A stretch of DNA of 64,000 bases from an uncultured Eggerthellaceae bacterium (GCA_949840905.1 CATKXW010000005.1:24366-88365), one strand, 5' to 3'; positions 1-10,990 are shown, numbered from the stretch's first letter. Numbers and translations: made by a program. Notes: generated by a model from the sequence alone, not told the origin.

Positions 1-1
1 C

Positions 2-1138
2 TCGCCGCGCCTCGACGTGAAGCAGAACCCCTTGTATGAATCCAACGGCTTCGTGCTGCTGGACACCCACTACTACGGCGGCATCAAGAACTACCAATGG
101 GTGGCGCTGCCGCTGGCGCTCCATGGCGTGGTGGCGAAGAAGGACGGCACCGTGGTAGCTGTGAGCATCGGCGAGGACCCATCTGACCCGGTGTTCTGCG
201 TGACCGACCTTCTGCCGCATCTGGGCCAGCAGCAGCTGAAGAAGGACGGCAGCAAGGTGGTGGAGGGCGAAGATCTCGACCTTCTGGTAGGCAACCGTCC
301 GCTGCCGGGAGCCGAGGGCGAAGACGGCGAGGAGCTTTCCGAAGAGAAGAAGGTCCGCGCCAAGGCGAAGAAGGAACCGGTGAAGGCGCTGGTGCTGAGC
401 TTGCTGGAGCAGAAGTACGGCATCACCGAGGAGGACTTTCTCTCTGCCGAGCTCGAAGCGGTGCCTGCCGGTCGTGCCCGCGAGCTGGGCTTCGATCGTT
501 CCATGGTGATCGGTTATGGTCAAGACGATCGGGTGTGCGCGTTCACGTCGTTGGCAGCCCAGCTGGCGCTGGCTGCGGAGACGCCTGCGCGCACAGCGGT
601 GACCATATTGGTGGATAAAGAGGAGATAGGCTCCGTAGGCGCGAGCGGCATGACTTCGCAGTTCTTCGAGAATACCATGGCTGAAGTGCTCGCTTGCGCG
701 GGCGTGAGCGATCCGCTGGCCCTCCGTCGATGCTTGGCGGCATCGCGCATGTTGTCCTCAGACGTGTCGGCCGGTTTCGATCCGGCGTACAGCTCGGTGT
801 TCGAGACGAAGAACGCGGCCTTTCTGGGGCGCGGCCTGGTGTTCAACAAGTACACCGGCTCGCGCGGCAAGAGCGGTTCCAACGATGCTGATGCGGAATA
901 CGTGGCGCTGGTGCGCCGCGTCATGGATGAGGCAGATGTCAGCTTCCAGACCGCCGAGCTGGGCAAGGTCGATGCCGGCGGCGGTGGCACCATCGCCTAC
1001 ATCCCCGCCAAGTACGGTATGGACGTCATCGACTCGGGCGTGGCCGTGCTATCCATGCACGCCCCCTGGGAAGTGACCAGCAAGGCCGACCTGTACGAGG
1101 CACGCCGGGGCTATGAGGCGTTCCTGCGAGCGGAGTAG
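2..1138 (+). CDS. M18 family zinc aminopeptidase, 5' end cut by window edge
   Basis: Cytosolic metallopeptidase that removes N-terminal residues (usually acidic in this family). The frame is open from base 2, and the codons before the GTG at 17 read SPRLDVKQNPLYE, which matches the conserved SPRLDLKPNP segment of M18 enzymes. The gene therefore begins upstream of the window and GTG 17 is not its start. Family hallmarks seen: HYYGGIKNYQW, the metal and catalytic segment DKEEIGSVGASG, FNKYTGSRGKSGSNDA, and the C-terminal MHAPWEVTSKADLYE with the metal-binding His. The C-terminus is complete. A strong hairpin follows 28 bases after the stop. Confidence 0.9.
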   Translation, partial: SPRLDVKQNPLYESNGFVLLDTHYYGGIKNYQWVALPLALHGVVAKKDGTVVAVSIGEDPSDPVFCVTDLLPHLGQQQLKKDGSKVVEGEDLDLLVGNRPLPGAEGEDGEELSEEKKVRAKAKKEPVKALVLSLLEQKYGITEEDFLSAELEAVPAGRARELGFDRSMVIGYGQDDRVCAFTSLAAQLALAAETPARTAVTILVDKEEIGSVGASGMTSQFFENTMAEVLACAGVSDPLALRRCLAASRMLSSDVSAGFDPAYSSVFETKNAAFLGRGLVFNKYTGSRGKSGSNDADAEYVALVRRVMDEADVSFQTAELGKVDAGGGGTIAYIPAKYGMDVIDSGVAVLSMHAPWEVTSKADLYEARRGYEAFLRAE

Positions 1139-1165
1139 CGCGTCCATGATGCGATAGGGCTGTTC

Positions 1166-1193
1166 GCGCTGCCATCGTTTCCGATGGCAGCGC
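1166..1193. terminator. 12-bp perfect stem-loop after the aminopeptidase gene
   Basis: The arms GCGCTGCCATCG and CGATGGCAGCGC enclose a TTTC loop. No U-run follows directly, so this is a terminator-like or 3'-end-stabilising hairpin rather than a textbook intrinsic terminator. It abuts the 153-bp repeat element. Confidence 0.5.
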
Positions 1194-1198
1194 AAGTT

Positions 1199-1351
1199 GG
1201 TGCAAATTTTGGGAGTTTTGTACAAATTTTTCTCTGACCGGTCATGCTAGAAACAGGAAGCCCCAACAAAACCCCAGGTCGCGTTTTTTCTTGCGGCGAT
1301 CTACGCCCTTTCGGAGCGGAAGATCTGTACAAAACTCCCAAAATTTGCACC
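1199..1351. repeat. 153-bp MITE-like element, copy 1, with perfect 26-bp terminal inverted repeats
   Basis: The ends 1199-1224 and 1326-1351 are exact reverse complements of each other (left end begins GGTGCAAATTTTGGG). A second copy of exactly the same length lies at 4343-4495. The interiors share a block around CTAGAA followed by an A-rich stretch and GCC. No credible long protein is encoded. No clear target-site duplication is visible. The rest of the 1139-1589 gap shows nothing else recognisable. Confidence 0.75.
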
Positions 1352-1589
1352 GACTAGAGCCATTATCGCGCCGAAGGAGCATCTGCACGTGGTTCTTATG
1401 CACCTGCGTAACAGAGACGCGGTGCAGCCCACGTTTTACGGTAATTGTGGTAACCTTTTCGTCACAGTTTTCACCGGCGGTCGCTTGGGGCGCTACCATG
1501 AACGGTCGAAAGACCGAACCAGGCGCGGTGCCGGCGCAGGAGCTCGCTTCCGAGGATGCGGCTCGCTGCGATGATCTTTGGAGGAAAGA

Positions 1590-1889
1590 ATGAAGGTTTT
1601 CGGTTTAGGCGTTCCCGAGCTGCTCATCATCCTTGCGGTCATCCTCATCATCTTCGGCCCGAAGAATCTGCCCAAACTGGGTAGCGCTCTGGGCAAGACG
1701 GTGAAGAACCTGCGCGATGGCATGGGCATCGACAAGAAGAAGAAGGCCGATGAAGCCGACGAAGAGGTGGAAGGCGAAGCCGTCATCGAGGAAGTGGTCG
1801 ACGAGAAGACCCACGAGAAGGCGACGAGCGCTGATGAGCCCACCACCACGGTCAAGAAGAAAGTGGTCGTGAAGAAGAAGCTCGACTAG
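1590..1889 (+). CDS. tatA: Sec-independent translocase subunit TatA
   Basis: Pore-forming subunit of the twin-arginine translocation system, which exports folded proteins such as the Tat-signal DmsA encoded at 47964. The 99-residue protein has one N-terminal membrane helix (LGVPELLIILAVILIIFG), the conserved FGPKNLPKLGSALGK amphipathic hinge, and a charged Glu/Lys-rich tail ending in a poly-Lys/Val stretch. The start is ATG 1590, preceded by a strong GGAGGAAAG Shine-Dalgarno; an in-frame TTG at 1578 would lie upstream of that site. No tatC is adjacent. The following gap has a stem-loop at 1979-2001. Confidence 0.93.
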   Translation: MKVFGLGVPELLIILAVILIIFGPKNLPKLGSALGKTVKNLRDGMGIDKKKKADEADEEVEGEAVIEEVVDEKTHEKATSADEPTTTVKKKVVVKKKLD

Positions 1890-1978
1890 CGGCCGTTCGC
1901 TTCTACGCGTTCCGCTTTTTGCTCGCACGGCGGTCGCGGCGCATCCTTGCGAGCATACATAGTGATTCCAACGAGCAT

Positions 1979-2001
1979 GCACGCTTTTCATCGAAGCGTG
2001 C
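1979..2001. terminator. Stem-loop between tatA and greA
   Basis: An 8-bp stem (GCACGCTT / AAGCGTGC) with a 7-nt loop, followed by TGCTTTC. It is a weak intrinsic terminator candidate for tatA and sits directly before the greA ribosome binding site. Confidence 0.4.
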
Positions 2002-2028
2002 TGCTTTCGTGAAAGGGGCATGACGTCC

Positions 2029-2499
2029 ATGGCTGATAGCAACTATATCCTCACCCAAGAGGGTCGCGATAAGCTCGAAGAAGAACTGCATTATCTGGAG
2101 ACCGAGAAGCGCGCCGAGATCGGTGAGCGCATCCGTGTGGCACGCGAGTTCGGCGACATCTCCGAGAACTCCGAGTACGACGATGCGAAGAACGAGCAGG
2201 GCATGATGGAGGCGCGTATCGCCGAGATCAGTCACATCCTGTCGGAGGCGACGGTGGTGAACACGCCGAAGCGTTCGAGCAAGGTGAACATCGGCTCCAT
2301 CGTCACCGTGTCCATGGATGGTCGTGAGCGCGTGTTCACCATCGTGGGTGCCGCCGAGAGCGACGTTGCCGAGGGTAAGATATCCAACGAGAGTCCGGTA
2401 GGCGCTGCGCTGCTGGGCCACAAGAAGGGCGACGAGGTGGAAGCGACCGGCCCGACCGGCAAAGCCATCAAGATGACCATCGTCAAGATCGACCATTAG
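2029..2499 (+). CDS. greA: Transcription elongation factor GreA
   Basis: Binds the RNA polymerase secondary channel and promotes cleavage of backtracked transcripts. The 156 residues match the usual length. The N-terminal coiled coil begins YILTQEGRDKLEEELHYLE and contains the acidic hairpin tip region GDISENSEYDDAKNEQ. The C-terminal FKBP-like domain runs from about residue 80, with the segment ESPVGAALLGHKKGDEVEA. Two ATGs are in frame (2020 and 2029). The GAAAGGGG site at 2011-2018 is only one base from the first but ten from the second, so 2029 is preferred. A hairpin (ACGTCGG / CCGACGT, 2503-2527) follows. Confidence 0.93.
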   Translation: MADSNYILTQEGRDKLEEELHYLETEKRAEIGERIRVAREFGDISENSEYDDAKNEQGMMEARIAEISHILSEATVVNTPKRSSKVNIGSIVTVSMDGRERVFTIVGAAESDVAEGKISNESPVGAALLGHKKGDEVEATGPTGKAIKMTIVKIDH

Positions 2500-2682
2500 G
2501 TTACGTCGGGCCTGGCGGGACCGACGTCACGAAGCTTTCACTGCGGCTTGTCGTGGCACGCCATCTGGCTCTTTGTTTCGGACGCGGCGTTGGCCTAAGC
2601 CAACTTGGCCCGAAGGCGGGGCCAGATAACGCACTACGACAACCCTCGCTGTCTCGCAAGCGACCTGGATCAAGGGGAAGAG

Positions 2683-4176
2683 ATGACTGAAGAGAACATT
2701 GAATTGATCGAAGACGACCCCATCGAGGTTCGACGGAGCAAGCGGGAGGCGCTGATCGCGGCGGGGATCGATCCCTACGGCCACGCCTTCGATATGTCTC
2801 ACCACATCGCCGAGCTCGACGAGACCTACAGCGGTCTGGAAGACGGCGAATCCACCGAAGACGAGGTCACCATCGCTGGTCGCGTGATGGCCAAGCGCGT
2901 GCAGGGGAAGATCATCTTCCTCGAACTGCAGGACTCCACCAGTACCATCCAGCTGTTCTGCCGTATCAACGCTTTGGGCGAAGAGGCATTCGAGGCGCTG
3001 AAGGACCTCGATGTGGGCGATTGGCTCGGCGTGCACGGCACTATGATGCGCACGCGCCGCGGCCAGCTTTCGGTGGCGGTCGATAGCTTCGAGTTGCTGT
3101 CGAAGAGCCTGCGTCCTCTGCCGGAGAAGTTCCACGGCCTGACCGACAAGGAGACGCGCTATCGCCAGCGCTATGTCGACCTGGTGGTCAATCCTGGGGT
3201 GCGCGAGGTGTTCGAGAAGCGCTTCAAGATAGTGTCGGCCATCCGTCGCTACATGGAGGACCAGGGCTTCTACGAGGTGGAGACTCCGTTTCTGCATGGC
3301 ATCATCGGCGGCGCGAACGCCAAGCCGTTCGTCACCCACTTCAATGCGCTCGATCGCGACTATTACCTGCGCATCGCCACCGAGCTACCATTGAAGCGCC
3401 TGTTGGTGGGCGGTTTCGAGAAAGTGTTCGAGATCGGCCGTCAGTTCCGCAACGAGGGCATGGATCCTTACCACAACCCCGAGTTCACCACTATGGAAGC
3501 ATATCAGGCCTTCACTGATCTGTCCGGCATGATGCGCTTGACCCAGGGCTTCGTGCAGGCTGCGGCCCAGGCCGCGTGCGGCATGTTACAGGTGGAATAT
3601 CAGGGCACCACCATCGACCTGTCCGGCGATTGGCGCGTGGCCACCATGATGGAGCTGGCCAGCGAGGGTGCTGGCGAGGAGGTCAGCTTCGAGCGCAGCC
3701 GCGAGGAGCTGGTGAGCATCCTGGAACGTGGCGGCGGTCATGCAGAGGACGCCTGGGGCAAGGGCAAGCTGATCGCCGAGATATTCGAGGCCTTCGCGGA
3801 AGACAAGATCGTGCAGCCCACCTTCGTGACCGACCACCCGCTGGAGGTGAGCCCGCTGGCGAAGAAGAGCCCCGATGATCCCGAGGTCACCCAACGCTTC
3901 GAGCTGTTCATCTGCGGTCATGAGTACGCTAATGCCTTCACCGAGCTGAACGACCCGGTCGACCAGGCCGAGCGCTTCCGCGCTCAAGTGGCTGCTAAGG
4001 ACATGGGCGATGACGAGGCCATGGGCTTCGACGCTGACTACATCCGCGCCCTCGAATACGGCATGCCGCCCGCCGGCGGCGTGGGCGTGGGCATCGACCG
4101 TTTGGTCATGCTCCTCGCTGATGCCCCTACCATCCGCGATGTCCTGCTGTTCCCGCACATGAGGGATGAGGTGTAA
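2683..4176 (+). CDS. lysS: Lysyl-tRNA synthetase, class II
   Basis: Charges tRNA-Lys with lysine. The protein has 497 residues. An N-terminal OB-fold anticodon-binding domain (about residues 55-165, including VTIAGRVMAKRVQGKIIFLELQD) is followed by a class II catalytic core. Motif 2 reads FEIGRQFRNEGMDPYHNPEFT and motif 3 GVGVGIDRLVMLL, with the C-terminal signature RDVLLFPHMR. ATG 2683 is chosen because AAGGGGAAG precedes it; a GTG-type extension to 2605 has no homologous sequence. It lies downstream of greA, a common pairing in Gram-positive lineages. Confidence 0.96.
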   Translation: MTEENIELIEDDPIEVRRSKREALIAAGIDPYGHAFDMSHHIAELDETYSGLEDGESTEDEVTIAGRVMAKRVQGKIIFLELQDSTSTIQLFCRINALGEEAFEALKDLDVGDWLGVHGTMMRTRRGQLSVAVDSFELLSKSLRPLPEKFHGLTDKETRYRQRYVDLVVNPGVREVFEKRFKIVSAIRRYMEDQGFYEVETPFLHGIIGGANAKPFVTHFNALDRDYYLRIATELPLKRLLVGGFEKVFEIGRQFRNEGMDPYHNPEFTTMEAYQAFTDLSGMMRLTQGFVQAAAQAACGMLQVEYQGTTIDLSGDWRVATMMELASEGAGEEVSFERSREELVSILERGGGHAEDAWGKGKLIAEIFEAFAEDKIVQPTFVTDHPLEVSPLAKKSPDDPEVTQRFELFICGHEYANAFTELNDPVDQAERFRAQVAAKDMGDDEAMGFDADYIRALEYGMPPAGGVGVGIDRLVMLLADAPTIRDVLLFPHMRDEV

Positions 4177-4342
4177 GACGGTCAGCTCTGGGATGGCATG
4201 GCTTTCTGCCAGGTCGAAGCGCGGAACTCGTAAGTAACTCGCTATGGTCCAAGCTCCCTCCCAAGGAGGAGGGGTGGATATGTATTGGGCCTTTTGACGA
4301 GGGGGACTAGTTCGTCATCGATGGACGCTTCTTCGGTGATTC

Positions 4343-4495
4343 GGTGCAAGTTTTGAGAGTTTTGTACACCTCGCAGCGCTGAAGCAGGCTACTCATTAAT
4401 AGCGACCAGGCCTTTTGTGTACCGACCAATGAGCTAGAACGCAAAAAGCCTTGTTTTCCGGTAGATTCTTGTACAAAACTCCCAAAATTTGCACC
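4343..4495. repeat. 153-bp MITE-like element, copy 2
   Basis: The termini 4343-4368 and 4470-4495 are inverted repeats; the right one is identical to copy 1 and the left one differs at two positions. Total length is identical to copy 1 (153 bp) although the interior has diverged. It sits in the long gap between lysS and clpC. Short reading frames across it are not convincing genes. Confidence 0.75.
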
Positions 4496-4634
4496 AAGTT
4501 GCCGAAAAAGCGACCCTTCTGTTCCCTCGCGATACTCTATTCGAGCTGCATGGGTGTTTTCGTGGGGATTGATTCGCGAAGTTGTCCGAACAGCCAGGGG
4601 CGTGGACAAATACCTGGATATGCCCAAACCGGGG

Positions 4635-4668
4635 GCTGGAGTGGTCAAGATATCTTGACCACTCCAGC
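4635..4668. promoter_or_regulatory. 34-bp perfect palindrome upstream of clpC
   Basis: The two 17-base halves are exact reverse complements centred between 4651 and 4652; the core reads TGGTCAAGATATCTTGACCA. No U-run follows, so it is not a terminator. The half-site GGTCAA resembles the CtsR heptad, but here it is inverted rather than in direct tandem. It probably binds a dimeric regulator. The identity of that regulator is not evident. Confidence 0.55.
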
Positions 4669-4688
4669 TGTTCAGCTAACCTCGCAAA

Positions 4689-4720
4689 TTGACTTCTTGC
4701 CAGCGTCTCCTTCATATATA
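4689..4720 (+). promoter_or_regulatory. Candidate promoter for clpC
   Basis: A TTGACT -35-like hexamer at 4689 is followed by a TATATA-rich stretch at 4713-4720 at 18-20 bp spacing. It lies just upstream of the CIRCE operator, which would fall in the early transcribed region. Confidence 0.4.
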
Positions 4721-4749
4721 TGTAGAGTTCTGGCGGTTATCTCCATAAG

Positions 4750-4776
4750 TTAGCACTGAGGGTGTTCGAGTGCTAA
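4750..4776. promoter_or_regulatory. CIRCE element (HrcA operator)
   Basis: TTAGCACTG, nine bases, then GAGTGCTAA: the consensus CIRCE is TTAGCACTC-N9-GAGTGCTAA, so only the last base of the left arm deviates. It indicates HrcA-mediated heat-shock control of clpC. Confidence 0.88.
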
Positions 4777-4829
4777 CTGGCGTGGTACTATAGCGCCGAA
4801 ACATTTTCACTGCATGTGTTTCTTTCCTA

Positions 4830-4867
4830 AGGCATTGCGCGGTCTATCGGGAGATGGCGCAATGCCT
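4830..4867 (+). promoter_or_regulatory. Stem-loop in the clpC 5' leader
   Basis: An 11-bp perfect stem (AGGCATTGCGC / GCGCAATGCCT) with a 16-nt loop lies between CIRCE and the clpC start. There is no U-run. It may stabilise the mRNA or influence translation; the role is not known. Confidence 0.45.
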
Positions 4868-5003
4868 CACTAGTATCTAGAGGGAGAACCGCAGCGTAAC
4901 CCATCTATTCCGCGAAGTACAGTAAACTGATGAACGAACGAGAGACTGGATATGGGAAGCACGTGCAACATCACCCGAGACCATCAGAATCGAGGCTAAG
5001 CCA

Positions 5004-7574
<2,571 letters not shown>

Positions 7575-7606
7575 GCTTTCAGTGAAGGAGTGAAGGGTCT
7601 CTTCTT

Positions 7607-7638
7607 GGGCGAGGGTACTGCGGCATCCTCGCCCTTTT
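7607..7638 (+). terminator. Intrinsic terminator after clpC
   Basis: The stem GGGCGAGG (7607-7614) / CCTCGCCC (7627-7634) is followed by TTTT. Confidence 0.8.
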
Positions 7639-7703
7639 CGCATGGGATTTCCCGCTGTTCTGTTCCCGCATCTTGGAGCGGGGAATGGGATAGAATAGGC
7701 CCT

Positions 7704-7853
7704 ATGCGCAAACTTTGGGTGAAAAAATGGGCTGAGCTGCGAACTGCTGCCGTGTCCCCGGCATCGGGAGTGGCTATGCTGCTGCTGTCCATCATCAGCT
7801 TCATCGTGCTTGTGGCTGTGGTCATGGTCGTGACGCGCGTGGTGGCGGGGTAG
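7704..7853 (+). CDS. Small single-span membrane protein upstream of trkH
   Basis: A 49-residue frame starts MRKLWVKKWAELR and carries one strong hydrophobic helix (GVAMLLLSIISFIVLVAVVMVV). It lies 6 bases before trkH and probably shares its transcript. A TAGAAT -10-like hexamer (7691-7696) ends only 7 bases before the ATG and there is no good Shine-Dalgarno, so a leaderless mRNA is plausible. It could be a small accessory subunit of the potassium transporter, but no family is recognised. The longer frame from 7590 has no homologous look and overlaps the terminator. Confidence 0.5.
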   Translation: MRKLWVKKWAELRTAAVSPASGVAMLLLSIISFIVLVAVVMVVTRVVAG

Positions 7854-7859
7854 ACGCTC

Positions 7860-9383
7860 ATGTGGCAGCGCTTCACGGCTATCGACCTGCGCATCATCGG
7901 CCACTACCTGGGCGTTCTCATCGTGTTCGCCGCGGTCATCATGTTGGTGCCCTTCATCACAGCATTGCTGTTCGGGGAATGGGAGCCGGCCGCGCGCTAC
8001 CTGTGGTCCATCGGCATCGCCCTCATCGTGGGTGGCTCGTTGCGCTTCCTCCGCATCGACCAGGCTCGTCTCACGCGGCGCCAGGCCATGGCCATCACCG
8101 GCTTCGCCTGGATCGTGCTGGCCCTTATCTGTTCCATACCGCTGTTCTTCTCGGGACACTATCTCACGTACCTCGATGCCCTGTTCGATGGTGTGTCGGG
8201 CCTCACTACCACCGGAGCCAGCATCATCATCGACCTGGACCATCTCTCCAACGCCGACAACATGTTCCGCTTCATGATGCACCTGCTGGGGGGCTTGGGC
8301 CTCATCGTGGTGGGGTTGTCGTTCGGTCTGTTCGGCAAGCGCGGCGGCGCGTCGCTGTTCAACTCTGAGGGACGCAGCGAGCACGTGCTGCCCAACGTTA
8401 TCCAAACAGCCCAGTTCATCGGCCGTCTTACGGCGGTGGTCATCGCCATCGCCACCGCGCTCATCATGGTCGTGTGCCTGCTAGCGGGCATGGAGCCCGC
8501 TCGCGCGTTCCTCCATTCGTTGTGGCTGGCCATCTCGGGCTGCGCTACCGGCGGCTTCACCCCCATGAGCCAATCGGTCATGTACTACCATTCCTTCGTG
8601 CTCGAACTGCTGTTGATGGTGGCGATGATATGGGGCTCCATCAACTTCGTGGTGCATGCGGAAATATGGAAGGGACGCCCCAGCGTGTTCTTCCGCGATC
8701 TGGAAACGCGCACCGCGCTTCTGTGGGTGGGGCTGCTCACCGTGGTGTTCACGGCGGCGTTGGCGGGAAGCTCTCTGTTCTCCGACCTGCCAGCTCTGCT
8801 GCGGCGCGGCCTGTTCATGGAGATATCGGCGTTCACCACCACCGGTTTTCAGGTCATCACCACCAATCAGCTCACCACCGTGCTAGCCTCGGGGGCGTTC
8901 CTCACATTGGCCCTGCTCATGGCTGTGGGCGGTGGTGCCGGCTCTACGGCGGGTGGCGTGAAGATACACCGCGTGGGCATCATCTTCAAGTCCATCGTGG
9001 CTACCATAAAGGAATCGCTGGCCCCCGATTCGGCCCGCGTGGTGGTGGATTACAACCACGTGGGGCGCCGCATCCTCACCGCTGATGTGGCAAAGGGCGC
9101 CATGACCGTGTTCATCTTGTACGTGGTCACCTATGTGGTGGGCGCGCTGGTGGGCATCGCCCACGGATACGAAGCCACCACGGCCATCTTCGAGTCGGTG
9201 GCCATGACGTCGAACGGCGGCATCATCACGGGCCTGGCCGCGCCAGGCATGCCGGTCACCTTGGAGTTGTTCTATATCTTCCAGATGTGGGCGGGTCGTC
9301 TTGAGTTCATCGCGTTCGTGGCGCTGGTGGTGGAGATCGCGGCATCGGTATTCCCGCGCAATCTGTTGAGGCGGCCCCGATGA
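7860..9383 (+). CDS. trkH: TrkH-family potassium uptake protein
   Basis: Membrane subunit of a Trk/Ktr potassium (or sodium-coupled potassium) transporter. The 507 residues have many hydrophobic segments and the four pore-loop selectivity-filter repeats of the SKT superfamily: GVSGLTTTGAS, SGCATGGFTP, ISAFTTTGFQV and VAMTSNGGI. The Gly-rich segment GGGAGSTAGGVKIHR is also typical. The partner regulatory protein TrkA/KtrA is not in the window. The stop overlaps the next start by 4 bases (ATGA), indicating translational coupling. Confidence 0.93.
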   Translation: MWQRFTAIDLRIIGHYLGVLIVFAAVIMLVPFITALLFGEWEPAARYLWSIGIALIVGGSLRFLRIDQARLTRRQAMAITGFAWIVLALICSIPLFFSGHYLTYLDALFDGVSGLTTTGASIIIDLDHLSNADNMFRFMMHLLGGLGLIVVGLSFGLFGKRGGASLFNSEGRSEHVLPNVIQTAQFIGRLTAVVIAIATALIMVVCLLAGMEPARAFLHSLWLAISGCATGGFTPMSQSVMYYHSFVLELLLMVAMIWGSINFVVHAEIWKGRPSVFFRDLETRTALLWVGLLTVVFTAALAGSSLFSDLPALLRRGLFMEISAFTTTGFQVITTNQLTTVLASGAFLTLALLMAVGGGAGSTAGGVKIHRVGIIFKSIVATIKESLAPDSARVVVDYNHVGRRILTADVAKGAMTVFILYVVTYVVGALVGIAHGYEATTAIFESVAMTSNGGIITGLAAPGMPVTLELFYIFQMWAGRLEFIAFVALVVEIAASVFPRNLLRRPR

Positions 9384-9994
9384 GCGGGAAGGCGACCATG
9401 ATGGCAGTCCTGCTGGTGACCGTGCTCGGGCTGGGCGCTGTGCCTGCGTGGGCCGAGCCGGAGCCGCCGGCCACCAACGACACGCGCATCGAGGTGGACC
9501 TAGGCGGCGAGAACTCCCTCAACCCCCAGCAGACGCCCGACAGCTCGTTCATCTACGACACGTCCATCGAAGAGGTGGCAGCGGCCGACCCCTACATGGA
9601 CGGTCAGACCGTGCAGGTGCGTGGTGAGGCGGTGGGCGATCGCATCAACGCCGAGTTCGATCCCGGTCACTGCTGGATAACCCTGCAAGCGCTCACCGCA
9701 TCGGACAACACGGTGTCGGTGTTCATGAGCAAGTCGCTGTCCGACAGCATCGACACCTACGGTGCTTACGGGCGAGTGGGCACCACGCTTCAGGTGCGCG
9801 GCACGTTCAACTTGGCATGCATCGACCATGATGGTCTGAGCGACCTTCATGCCGATCAGGTGTCGGTGGTGAAGAAGGGCTCCATCATCGAACAAGAGCC
9901 CGATCCTGCGGCGCTCTCCTTGGGGATAGTGCTGGTGGCAGCGGGCTTGATACTGGCCTTCGCGTTCTGGCGCATGCAAGAGAGCCGGCGCTGA
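9380..9994 (+). CDS. Secreted, C-terminally membrane-anchored OB-fold-like protein
   Basis: The 204 residues begin with a signal peptide (hydrophobic MMAVLLVTVLGLGAVPAWA, probable cleavage after AWA). A central domain (about 70-165: VQVRGEAVG, WITLQALTASDNTVSVFM, TLQVRGTFNLAC) looks like a small beta-barrel of the OB type. A C-terminal membrane helix follows (LSLGIVLVAAGLILAFAFW) with a short basic tail. The gene overlaps trkH by 4 bases and rsgA starts on its stop codon, so the three are translated as one unit. Its role is unknown; a link to the potassium transporter is suggested only by the coupling. Confidence 0.7.
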   Translation: MSGKATMMAVLLVTVLGLGAVPAWAEPEPPATNDTRIEVDLGGENSLNPQQTPDSSFIYDTSIEEVAAADPYMDGQTVQVRGEAVGDRINAEFDPGHCWITLQALTASDNTVSVFMSKSLSDSIDTYGAYGRVGTTLQVRGTFNLACIDHDGLSDLHADQVSVVKKGSIIEQEPDPAALSLGIVLVAAGLILAFAFWRMQESRR

Positions 9995-10986
9995 TGGGGG
10001 TGCGCGTGGAAGGCGAGGTGGTGAAGCTCGACCGGGGCTTTCCGCTGGTGCGCACCGCTGATGGAAGGCAGTTCCGCAGCGAGCACGCCACCAACCTGGT
10101 GAAGAGCACCAAGGGCACGGCCAGCGTGGGCACCGAGGCCGGCGAGAGCGGGCGTGCCGTCATCGGCGATCGGGTGCAGCTGCTGCTGCCCAACGACCAC
10201 GACAAGGCCATAATCGAGCGCATCCTGCCGCGCACCCGCGAACTGGTGCGGAAAGACCCGACCGAGCGGGCCGTTCCTCAAGTGCTGGCCGCGAACTTCG
10301 ACCGCGTCATCATCGCGCAAGCGCTCGGCGAGGTGAACATGCGCCGCCTCGAACGAGAGCTGGTCTTGGCGTGCGAGACCGGTGCGGCGGTGACCGTGGT
10401 GCTCACCAAGGCCGATCTTGCCGAGAGCGAGCAAGAGGTGGCCTCGATCCGCTCCCAGGTACAGGCGTTGGCGGGGCCCGACACTGAAACGCTGGTCATC
10501 TCGGCTGACGCACCGGCTTCGGTGGAGGCGGTGCGCGAACTGCTCGCCGAAGGCACCACCACGGTGTTGGTCGGCCGCAGCGGCGTGGGGAAGTCGAGCC
10601 TCATCAACCTGCTGTGCGGCGAAGACGTGCAGGAAACGGGCGACGTGCGCGCGGTGGACGGCAAGGGCCGCCACACCACGGTGAGCCGCGAGATGGTGCC
10701 GGTGCCTGGCGGCGGTCGGGTGGTGGACATGCCGGGCGTGCGGGGCCTGGGCCTTTGGGAGGCCGACGCGGGCATCGAGGCTGCGTTCTCCGACATCGCC
10801 GTCATAGCGGAAGGGTGTCGTTTTCGCGACTGCAAGCACGAGAAGGAGCCGGGGTGCGCTGTGCGGGCTGCGGTGGAAGCGGGCGAGGTGGATCCGGCCC
10901 GTTTCGCGAGCTATCGGGGCTTGAAGGCAGAGACCTCCAAGATGAAGGAGCGCCGCGAGCAGGCTCGCTGGCGCAGGAAGCGCTAG
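9994..10986 (+). CDS. rsgA: Ribosome small-subunit-dependent GTPase RsgA
   Basis: Late 30S maturation GTPase. The protein has 330 residues with an N-terminal OB domain (VEGEVVKLDRGFPLVRT) and the circularly permuted GTPase order typical of the family. G4 (VVLTKADL) comes before G1 (GRSGVGKSSLINLL, near residue 193), then G3 (DMPGVRGLGL). A C-terminal zinc-binding segment follows (GCRFRDCKHEKEPGC, near 275). The start ATG overlaps the preceding TGA. A 22-bp perfect palindrome (10991-11012) follows the stop. Confidence 0.94.
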   Translation: MGVRVEGEVVKLDRGFPLVRTADGRQFRSEHATNLVKSTKGTASVGTEAGESGRAVIGDRVQLLLPNDHDKAIIERILPRTRELVRKDPTERAVPQVLAANFDRVIIAQALGEVNMRRLERELVLACETGAAVTVVLTKADLAESEQEVASIRSQVQALAGPDTETLVISADAPASVEAVRELLAEGTTTVLVGRSGVGKSSLINLLCGEDVQETGDVRAVDGKGRHTTVSREMVPVPGGGRVVDMPGVRGLGLWEADAGIEAAFSDIAVIAEGCRFRDCKHEKEPGCAVRAAVEAGEVDPARFASYRGLKAETSKMKERREQARWRRKR

Positions 10987-10990
10987 GGCA

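Noticed and set aside
1242..1499. Short frames in the two 153-bp elements encoding KFWEFCT-type peptides
   Set aside because: The shared peptide is just the translation of the terminal inverted repeat; no start site or conservation outside it.
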